A stretch of DNA of 19,172 bases, from the NCBI GenBank assembly GCA_964644465.1, contig CAZXVU010000033.1:1-19172 (forward strand), in the 5' to 3' direction. The position numbers and the translations under genes are program-made. The notes beneath the pieces are model-generated. The model was not told the DNA's origin. It worked only from the letters and a program-made list of their open reading frames with translations, and did no database searches. Each line of letters starts with the position of its first letter. Positions within the stretch are counted from its first letter, which is position 1. Source of the DNA: CAZXVU01 sp964644465 (GTDB lineage Bacteria; Chlamydiota; Chlamydiia; Chlamydiales; SM23-39). Of the stretch, positions 5,644 to 11,622 are shown in pieces.

Positions 5644-7622
5644 TAGACTTTATACCCTCCTGAGCGTGCGGCTTCTATTTCTTTTATTTGTGCCACAGTG
5701 ATCACATCGTGTTCTTCCTTGCCGGAGAGCCTAAAGATCAAGCATCCCAGGGTGCCTGCAAAAGTAAGAATAGAGAGCCACCAGATATGCCATGTCATGG
5801 CAAAGCCGAAGATCATGATCAATATCCCCATATACATAGGGATGGATGTGTTTTTAGGGAGAAGAATATCTTCGTAGTGTGTCGGCTGCTTGGGCGCTTG
5901 TCCATATTTAGCAACCCAGAAAGGATCGCGCTGATCTACGACGGGAAGAATCGCAAAATTATAGACAGGCGGCGGAGAGGAAGTCGACCACTCCAATGTT
6001 CTCCCATTCCAGGGATCTCCAGTGGTGTCTTTTCTCTGTTTTCTAAGGCACTCGTACAAACCGTATACTTGAATACATGCCCCGCAAACAATGAAGAGAG
6101 CTCCTAATGCTGCCAGCTTAAACAAGGGATTCCATCCGGTAGACTCATCATAATGGTCTAAGCGTCTTGTGGCCCCCATAAAGCCGATCATATAAAGAGG
6201 CATGAACGCGAGGAGGAATCCGACAAACCAAAACCAAAATGCATAGAGATTCAATCGTTCGTTCAATCTTAAACCGGTGCATTTGGGGAACCAATAGGTA
6301 AAAGCAGCGAAAAATCCAAAGAGTAGACCTCCGATGATCACTCCATGGAAGTGGGCGATCAGGAACAAGCTATTATGTACTTGATAATCGATCGGTGGCA
6401 CGGAAAGGAGAACTCCTGTCATTCCTCCCACGCTAAAGTTGAGCACGAAGGAAAAAAACCACAACATGGGCGTTTCAAAGTGGACGCGTCCCCGATATTT
6501 TGTAAATAGCCAGTTAAATATTTTGACCCCTGTGGGGATCGCAATCAACATGGTCATGATTCCGAAAAAGGCATTGACGCCGGCACTCGCTCCCATCGTA
6601 AAGAAGTGGTGCAGCCAGACGATGAAGGAAAGAAACGTAATCAAGAGTAGAGCCCATACCATGGACACATATCCGAATAACCTTTTTTCGGAGAAGGTGG
6701 CTACCACTTCTGAAAAGGTGCCAAAAGCTGGCAGGATCAAAATATAAACTTCTGGATGGCCCCAGGCCCAGATGAGGTTGATGTACATCATCGGATTGCC
6801 GCCAGCGCCCGCTGTAAAATAATGCATCCCTAAATAGCGGTCTAGCGTGAGCATGAACAGGGTTCCCGTCAGAATCGGGAAGGCAAAAATAATGAGGACC
6901 ATTGCGCAAAGGGCGCTCCAAACAAATATTGGCATTTTCATCATCGTCATGCCTGGGCATCGCATCTTCAAGATTGTTGCCAAGAAGTTAATCCCTGTAA
7001 TGGTGCTCCCCACGCCTGCGATCTGCAACATCCAGATCCAATAATCGACTCCTTCTCCAGGACTATATTCCAAACCGGAAAGTGGGGGATATGCAAGCCA
7101 TCCGGTTGCGGAGAATTTCCCTAACGCAAGGGAGACGAGCGATAGAGTGGAAGCCGAGGCAAAAAGCCAGAAACCGAGAGCATTTAAAAACGGATAAGCG
7201 ACATCCCTGGCCCCTATTTGCAAAGGGATCACGAGATTCATGAGTCCAAAAACGATGCCCATGCCGACGAAGAAGATCATCGTTGTGCCGTGGGCGGAAA
7301 AGATCTCTTGGAAGTGGTCAGCCGAGATAAAACCATGGGAGTCGCCGACCGAAAGTGCTTGCTGAAGCCGCATGATGAGGGCATCGGAAAAGCCTTTGCA
7401 GAACATAATGACCACGACGATGATGTACATGATCCCAATTCGTTTTGGATCCACAGAGGTCAGCCATTCGTCCCAAAGCCACTTCCATTTCTTGTAATAG
7501 GTAAGGAGGGCTACAATGCCAATGCCGCCCAATACCATTCCGATGACAGCCATGGTTTGACTGATCTCGTGGTTGAAAGCTTCTAGAGTGAGCCTGCCAA
7601 ATATGAGTTCCTTAAGGTCCAT
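5643..7622 (-). CDS. cyoB: Cytochrome bo quinol oxidase subunit I (heme-copper catalytic subunit)
   Basis: The 659-residue protein (E. coli CyoB 663) reduces O2 to water and pumps protons. With a constant +5 offset from E. coli I can place heme b ligands H111 and H426, heme o3 ligand H424, CuB ligands H289, H338 and H339, the His-Tyr cross-link Y293, D-channel D140 and E291, and K-channel K367. The quinol site is altered: the E. coli Arg71 position is Lys76 and Gln101 is Glu106, while Asp75 (D80) and His98 (H103) are kept. The extra helices typical of CyoB are present at both ends, including WNGRTLEWSTSSPPPVYNF. It follows cyoA after a three-base gap. Confidence 0.97.
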   Translation of the reverse strand: MDLKELIFGRLTLEAFNHEISQTMAVIGMVLGGIGIVALLTYYKKWKWLWDEWLTSVDPKRIGIMYIIVVVIMFCKGFSDALIMRLQQALSVGDSHGFISADHFQEIFSAHGTTMIFFVGMGIVFGLMNLVIPLQIGARDVAYPFLNALGFWLFASASTLSLVSLALGKFSATGWLAYPPLSGLEYSPGEGVDYWIWMLQIAGVGSTITGINFLATILKMRCPGMTMMKMPIFVWSALCAMVLIIFAFPILTGTLFMLTLDRYLGMHYFTAGAGGNPMMYINLIWAWGHPEVYILILPAFGTFSEVVATFSEKRLFGYVSMVWALLLITFLSFIVWLHHFFTMGASAGVNAFFGIMTMLIAIPTGVKIFNWLFTKYRGRVHFETPMLWFFSFVLNFSVGGMTGVLLSVPPIDYQVHNSLFLIAHFHGVIIGGLLFGFFAAFTYWFPKCTGLRLNERLNLYAFWFWFVGFLLAFMPLYMIGFMGATRRLDHYDESTGWNPLFKLAALGALFIVCGACIQVYGLYECLRKQRKDTTGDPWNGRTLEWSTSSPPPVYNFAILPVVDQRDPFWVAKYGQAPKQPTHYEDILLPKNTSIPMYMGILIMIFGFAMTWHIWWLSILTFAGTLGCLIFRLSGKEEHDVITVAQIKEIEAARSGGYKV

Positions 7623-7625
7623 GTT

Positions 7626-8519
7626 TTATTCTTTCCTTTTAGGCAGCATATATTTGTCGATGATCTGATCGAAGAGATTCCCGTCGGATAATTGATAAAT
7701 CTCCACGGCGTTATTTGTGCTTGGCTTTGCTAACTTATCATATTCGCTCATGCTGAGGACTTTTGCGGATTGTTTTGCATCCTCAAGCCACTTATGGTAA
7801 TCGTCTTCACCTGTGGCGCGGGCGATAAAATGCATGCCTGAGAATCCTTCGCCGCTTAAGTTCGCAGAGGAGCCTCTGAAATCTCCGGCTTTATCTGCGA
7901 TGAGGTGTAATTTGGTTCTCATTTTGGGCATGGCATATATTTGTCCGCCTAAGTCGGGAATCCAAAATGAATTCATAGGAGCATCGGCAGTGATTTCAAA
8001 GTCAATCGGAGTGTTTTCTGGAAACTGGGCAAAATTGACAGACGCAATGTTTTCATCTGGATAGATGAAAAGCCACTTCCACTGTAAGGCGACGACCTGG
8101 ATTGTGATCGGTTTTTTATCGGATACAATCGGTTTAAAAGGGTCTAGTTGATAGGTTTTTACCCAGGTCAATACACAGATGATGATCGTAAAAAAAAGAG
8201 GGATTCCCCACCAAATGTATTCAGCGAGGCGGCTGTCGACCAAATCGGGGTCATATTTTGCTTTTGCGTTATAGGCCCTGTATTTCCAAGAGAAGAGAAA
8301 CGTAAGGATGTATACGGGGATGATCACAAGAAGCATAATTCCTTGAATGATGAAAAGGAGATTGCGCTCATCGCGTGCGATCGACCCTTTGGGAAAGAGC
8401 ATCGCTATTTTGGAATGGAATTGGAGGATCTCAAGGGGTTGTAAAATCAAAATACCGAGCAGGATAAAACCTGCGAAGACCAACATGAAAAAGACTGGCT
8501 TTTTCGGTTTTTGAATCAT
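7626..8519 (-). CDS. cyoA: Cytochrome bo quinol oxidase subunit II
   Basis: The 297-residue protein has two N-terminal membrane helices and a periplasmic cupredoxin domain lacking CuA ligands, as in quinol oxidases. Landmarks are FSWKYRAYNAKAKYDPD, VVALQWKWLFIYPDENIASV, SFWIPDLGGQIYAMPKM and LSGEGFSGMHF. The ATG at 8519 is chosen because AGAGGA lies seven bases upstream; the alternative TTG at 8558 adds 13 residues and lies on the promoter's -10. Unlike E. coli CyoA, the first hydrophobic stretch (FMLVFAGFILLGILILQPLE) has no lipobox Cys, so this subunit probably keeps an uncleaved, unlipidated helix. It is first in cyoABCD and divergent from cyoE. Confidence 0.95.
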   Translation of the reverse strand: MIQKPKKPVFFMLVFAGFILLGILILQPLEILQFHSKIAMLFPKGSIARDERNLLFIIQGIMLLVIIPVYILTFLFSWKYRAYNAKAKYDPDLVDSRLAEYIWWGIPLFFTIIICVLTWVKTYQLDPFKPIVSDKKPITIQVVALQWKWLFIYPDENIASVNFAQFPENTPIDFEITADAPMNSFWIPDLGGQIYAMPKMRTKLHLIADKAGDFRGSSANLSGEGFSGMHFIARATGEDDYHKWLEDAKQSAKVLSMSEYDKLAKPSTNNAVEIYQLSDGNLFDQIIDKYMLPKRKE

Positions 8520-8556
8520 GCCAAAATCCTCTAAAGAGTTTTGCAATAGTCTCTCC

Positions 8557-8584
8557 AAGATAGGAGTTATTTCGCTAAAGTCAA
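8557..8584 (-). promoter_or_regulatory. Candidate sigma-70 promoter of cyoABCD
   Basis: On the minus strand TTGACT (8584-8579) and TATCTT (8562-8557) are separated by 16 bases, about 38 bases before the cyoA ATG. Matches are 5/6 and 4/6. The placement upstream of the first cyo gene supports it. Confidence 0.5.
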
Positions 8585-8655
8585 GTGAATTTTTTGAAAG
8601 ATGGTAGTCCTAAATTGGTGCGTTGTGGATCATGGTTTATTTGCATGGGTGTACA

Positions 8656-9579
8656 ATGATTAGAACATACTATTTGCTGACAAAACCTGGAATTATCATG
8701 GGCAATGCGATCACTACTGTCAGTGGTTTTGCTCTTGCCTCTCAAGGCCATTTCAATATCTGGCTTTTCATCGTTACCCTTATCGGTCTGCCGGCTGTCA
8801 TTGCCTCTGCGTGTGTATTCAACAACTACATCGACCGGCATGCGGACGCAAAAATGGCGAGGACGAAAAATAGAGCGTTGGTGAAGGGGTTGATCTCAGG
8901 GAAGAATGCGATCGTATTCGCAATCCTTTTGGGGCTTTTCGGCATTACAGTCTTGGCCCTCTACACAAATCTCTTGGCAGCTTCTATTGCAGCTTTAGGT
9001 TTTTTTGTGTACGTGGTTTTCTACAGCCTCTCCAAATACCACTCCGTTTATGGTACTCTCGTTGGCAGCATTTCAGGCGCAGTCCCACCCGTTGTTGGCT
9101 ATTGCGCAGTTTCCAATCGCTTTGATGCAGGAGCGCTTCTTCTATTCATGATTTTAGTCCTGTGGCAAATGCCTCACTTCTATTCCATCGCCATGTACCG
9201 TTTTAAAGATTATGCCGCGGCATCGATTCCTGTTCTGCCAGTGATCAAAGGGATTCCGGTGACCAAGATCCATATGGTGCTTTATATCATTGCCTTCATC
9301 GTTGCTACCGTCTTGCTGACAGCGCTGGGCTATACGGGCTATGCCTACTTGATCTCAGCAATATTCCTCGGTTCCGTCTGGCTTTGGCTCTGCATTAAGG
9401 GGTTTAAAGCAGATGATGATGTGCGCTGGGGGCGCAAGATGTTTATCTATTCGCTCGTATTGATTACGGCTCTTTGTTTCATGATTTCAGTCGATACTGT
9501 CAAAGGCGGGCCCAAATCTCTGGATGGGAAAGGACTAGTTTTTATACACAAACAACCTGAACAATTGGTTTCAGATTGA
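8656..9579 (+). CDS. cyoE: Protoheme IX farnesyltransferase (heme O synthase)
   Basis: The 307-residue UbiA-type prenyltransferase attaches a farnesyl group to heme B to make the heme O needed by CyoB. It aligns through its length with E. coli CyoE: TKPGIIMGNAIT, the prenyl-diphosphate/Mg motif NNYIDRHADAKMARTKNR, KYHSVYGTLVGSISGAVPP, LWQMPHFYSIAMYRFKDY and ASIPVLPVIKGIPVTK, with about nine membrane helices. The ATG at 8656 matches the E. coli start (MxxxYxxxTKPGII), although only a weak GGGTG precedes it; the open frame reaches back to 8623. It is divergent from cyoABCD rather than at the operon end as in E. coli. No heme A synthase lies beside it, consistent with a bo-type enzyme. Confidence 0.95.
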   Translation: MIRTYYLLTKPGIIMGNAITTVSGFALASQGHFNIWLFIVTLIGLPAVIASACVFNNYIDRHADAKMARTKNRALVKGLISGKNAIVFAILLGLFGITVLALYTNLLAASIAALGFFVYVVFYSLSKYHSVYGTLVGSISGAVPPVVGYCAVSNRFDAGALLLFMILVLWQMPHFYSIAMYRFKDYAAASIPVLPVIKGIPVTKIHMVLYIIAFIVATVLLTALGYTGYAYLISAIFLGSVWLWLCIKGFKADDDVRWGRKMFIYSLVLITALCFMISVDTVKGGPKSLDGKGLVFIHKQPEQLVSD

Positions 9580-9598
9580 GTCCGAAGGTCAAAGAAAG

Positions 9599-9789
9599 AA
9601 CAGGATTTGCAGGATCAGGCAGGATATGCAGGATAAAATGTATTGTTGTATCGAGTCCATTATTTGACCAGGTGCATTCTCAAGTATGTTTCAAAATAAT
9701 GACTGACCTTGGCTTTTAATGAAAAGAGAAGGGATTGAATAAACGATTGCACTATCTTGCAAATCCTGCCTGATCCTGCAAATCCTGTT
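9599..9789. repeat. Inverted-repeat element with GGAT-phased arms
   Basis: Two perfect 27-base inverted arms (9599-9625 and 9763-9789) flank a 137-base core without a convincing ORF. Each arm is built of 9-10-base units beginning GGAT (GGATTTGCA, GGATCAGGCA, GGATATGCA), and similarity continues beyond the perfect core to about 37 bases with three mismatches. The element occupies the convergent gap between cyoE and tag. Its right arm reaches 9789 and so covers two of the three bases of the tag stop codon (9788-9790). Its left arm shares sequence with the repeats at 4469-4580. It could be a MITE-like or REP-like element and might also end transcription from both sides. Confidence 0.85.
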
Positions 9790-10357
9790 ATTCATTATAA
9801 GAAAGAACCCAACAGTCTGCGAGATGGTCGTTGACGAGACCCACTGCTTGCATGAAGGCGTAAATGATGGTTGAGCCGACAAACGTCATGCCCCGTTTTT
9901 TCAGGTCTTTGGACAAAGCATCGCTTTCGGGAGTTGTGGGAGGCACATCCTTGAATGATTTTCGATGTTTGACGATGGGCTTGCCTTTCACAAAATTCCA
10001 GACATAGCGATCAAAAGAGCCGAATTCTTGCTGGATTTTCAAGAACACCTGAGCATTCTGGCGAGCGGCAAAGACTTTTAGACGATTCCGAATGATCTTT
10101 TCATCTTTGAGCAAGGCTTCGAGCTCTTTATCGCTCATCGCTGCTACTTTGGCAGGATTGAAATTGTGGAAAGCCTTGCGATATCCTTCACGCCTTTTCA
10201 AGATGGTTTCCCAGCTCAGGCCCGCTTGCGCCCCTTCAAGGATGAGCATCTCGAACAAATGGCGGTCGTCATGAACAGGTTTTCCCCATTCATGATCGTG
10301 ATACTCCGCATAGAATTCTTTGCCAGGCTGTCCGCCAAAACAACGGTTTTTCACCAT
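9788..10357 (-). CDS. tag: DNA-3-methyladenine glycosylase I
   Basis: The 189-residue protein (E. coli Tag 187) excises 3-methyladenine from alkylated DNA in base-excision repair. It keeps the family landmarks YHDHEWGKPVHDD, LFEMLILEGAQAGLSWETIL, DALSKDLKKRGMTFVGSTIIY and FMQAVGLVNDH, and the zinc-site pattern Cys6, His20, His178 and Cys182. The ATG at 10357 lies three bases after the TGA of the GyrI-like gene with GAGTG upstream, so the two form an operon. The final codons and stop run into the right arm of an inverted-repeat element, and the tail WVLSYNE differs from the E. coli ending, so the repeat may have replaced the original 3' end. Confidence 0.95.
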   Translation of the reverse strand: MVKNRCFGGQPGKEFYAEYHDHEWGKPVHDDRHLFEMLILEGAQAGLSWETILKRREGYRKAFHNFNPAKVAAMSDKELEALLKDEKIIRNRLKVFAARQNAQVFLKIQQEFGSFDRYVWNFVKGKPIVKHRKSFKDVPPTTPESDALSKDLKKRGMTFVGSTIIYAFMQAVGLVNDHLADCWVLSYNE

Positions 10358-10360
10358 AAA

Positions 10361-11059
10361 TCACTCGATGGCAATAAATACATCTACTTGTTTTGGAGCT
10401 CCAGAAAAGAACTTTTCTCCGTAGACTTCAAAGTCGCCGGTATAGGTTCGGCCTGTAGCGGTTTTCCAGATTTTCTCCCACGTCTCAACGACAGCCTTCG
10501 GGTGTTCCCCAATCGCTGGATGGACTGCGTAAGAGGTGGCGGGAAGCTCTTTCCCTACCATTCCTTCAGGGATCTCATCCAAGGATGTAGTTTGGCAGCC
10601 GATGACAACAGTGTAGGGCTTTGTATAATCGCCTTCATAATCGCAATAGAGGGCAATCACATCATTGGAGGTTTTATTGGGGATTTGATCGAGGATATTT
10701 TCACCATAAAACTTCCCCCAAAGTTGTGGAATATCTTTCGGCGCGGCATCGGGGGTATTCACCGTTCTGCATTCAATCCCGATCACCATGATGGATGGTT
10801 TTTCCACAATAGTCATTGGGCTAGCGGCGTATGCAGTGGTCATAAAGGCACACAAACTTGTAACTAACCAGGCCCTCAAACAGGTGACAATTGGCTTGCT
10901 GCGGCTTTGATAAATCGAGTCTTCTCGCTCGCCTTGCTTTTCAAGCAATGGTCTTCGCTCGTTCGACATGCTTCCTGCGGAAGCTTCGATTTCTCTTTGC
11001 CTCGCTAGCGCCAATTGTTGCCACCTATTTGCTTGCCGGGTTAGTAAGATAGTTTTCAT
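10361..11059 (-). CDS. GyrI-like/effector-binding-domain protein with signal peptide and in-frame palindromic insertion
   Basis: Numbering from the ATG at 11059 gives 232 residues. The C-terminal about 150 residues, from SPMTIVEKPSIMVIGIECRTV to QVDVFIAIE, match the GyrI/AraC effector-binding (SOUL-like) fold that binds small amphipathic molecules; VYGEKF and DVFIAIE near the end are typical. There is no DNA-binding domain. Just before it, RAWLVTSLCAFMTTAYAASP looks like a complete signal peptide, so the domain is probably exported. Upstream residues (about 12-60) are low-hydrophobicity Arg/Glu/Ser/Gln-rich sequence encoded by a long palindrome (10882-11026). An alternative start is the TTG at 10879, directly opening the signal peptide; I cannot decide which is used. 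Downstream tag follows after three bases. Confidence 0.7.
   Translation of the reverse strand: MKTILLTRQANRWQQLALARQREIEASAGSMSNERRPLLEKQGEREDSIYQSRSKPIVTCLRAWLVTSLCAFMTTAYAASPMTIVEKPSIMVIGIECRTVNTPDAAPKDIPQLWGKFYGENILDQIPNKTSNDVIALYCDYEGDYTKPYTVVIGCQTTSLDEIPEGMVGKELPATSYAVHPAIGEHPKAVVETWEKIWKTATGRTYTGDFEVYGEKFFSGAPKQVDVFIAIE
10882..11026 (-). repeat. Palindromic element (~145 bp) within the 5' end of the GyrI-like gene
   Basis: The outer arms are ACAATTGGC (10887-10895) and GCCAATTGT (11010-11018). Both extend outward to AGGTG/CACCT with a three-base indel. Inside, the halves continue as a diverged inverted repeat (AAATCGAG against CTTCGATTT and neighbours). Near the centre are two small perfect hairpins, TTGCTT-TTC-AAGCAA and GCTTCC-TGC-GGAAGC. 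The minus-strand frame is open through it and gives about 48 polar residues (including ARQREIEASAGSMSNERRP). Size, palindromy and in-frame location resemble Rickettsia palindromic elements. Whether it is mobile or multicopy cannot be seen from one copy. Confidence 0.65.
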
Positions 11060-11140
11060 GGTATGTCTCAAGTAAACGGGATGATTTTTTCACAATTTTT
11101 ATAAATTTTCTAGATGATTGCAACGAGAGTTTTTTTACAA

Positions 11141-11467
11141 TTATTTTTCGCCAAGGCTGAGGCAGAAGAAGGTGATGACTCCGGCAGCGGCGCCAGCTGC
11201 AGCTGCTTTGTAAGGGGGGTGGGGATCGAAAAGATTTGCCATAGCGACAACGCCAAATGTGAGAGCAGCAACCCCGACGACTGCACAAGTTTTGATGACC
11301 ACTTTTGAATGATTTGTTTTTGGACGAACGCCCGGTTGTTTGTAATATTCGCGATAAGAGGCTCTCTGATCAAAGTCGGTACTTTCATGTATTGGTTCTT
11401 GAGCGGCTATCAAGGCGCGTCCGCAAGCAAGAAATAAAAATATAATTGAACGCACAGTAAACCTCAT
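11141..11467 (-). CDS. Small exported or membrane protein, function unknown
   Basis: The 108-residue protein begins with a signal peptide (MRFTVRSIIFLFLACGRALI, cleavage likely near AAQ at 21-23). A short polar region (about 24-55, with REYYKQPGVRPK) follows, then two hydrophobic segments, VVIKTCAVVGVAALTFGVVAMANLF and AAAAGAAAGVITFFCLSL, and it ends GEK. I do not recognise the family. A strong promoter (TTGACA, 17 bases, TAAAAT) lies 19 bases upstream, which argues the gene is real. No clear ribosome site precedes the ATG; instead the start codon is inside a perfect hairpin. The GyrI-like gene begins 81 bases downstream and may be co-transcribed. Two longer overlapping frames here are shadows. 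Confidence 0.65.
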   Translation of the reverse strand: MRFTVRSIIFLFLACGRALIAAQEPIHESTDFDQRASYREYYKQPGVRPKTNHSKVVIKTCAVVGVAALTFGVVAMANLFDPHPPYKAAAAGAAAGVITFFCLSLGEK

Positions 11468-11483
11468 TTGTTTCTAATGAGGT
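11461..11483 (-). promoter_or_regulatory. Hairpin enclosing the start codon of the 108-residue protein
   Basis: ACCTCATT (11461-11468) and AATGAGGT (11476-11483) form a perfect 8-base stem with a 7-base loop. In the mRNA the stem holds the AUG at 11467-11465, and no Shine-Dalgarno sequence is visible. It may restrain translation or be a relic of the transcription start. Confidence 0.45.
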
Positions 11484-11485
11484 CG

Positions 11486-11514
11486 ATTTTAATTTAGATG
11501 TTTGTTCGTGTCAA
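11486..11514 (-). promoter_or_regulatory. Sigma-70 promoter of the 108-residue protein gene
   Basis: On the minus strand a perfect TTGACA (11514-11509) is followed after exactly 17 bases by TAAAAT (11491-11486, 5 of 6). The predicted start is close to the ATG at 11467, giving a very short leader. Confidence 0.7.
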
Positions 11515-11622
11515 CGCGATTAAATAATTTATAAGATAAGAATTGCATTTTAAAATAAGGGGCCGAGAGGGAGTTACTTATGAAGCTGTCTTTGTGGATA
11601 AACCGGTTACTTTTCGGCTCGT

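Noticed and set aside
8615..8643. Promoter for cyoE (TTGGTG, 17 bases, TATTTG)
   Set aside because: Spacing is right but the -10 matches only three of six bases, too weak to list.
9640..9762. Transposase or protein coded in the core of the inverted-repeat element
   Set aside because: The core is only about 120 bases and the frames crossing it show no recognisable domain.
11025..11388. Two longer minus-strand frames overlapping the 108-residue protein
   Set aside because: They lack signal peptides or recognisable domains, have no promoter of their own, and lie across the better-supported gene.
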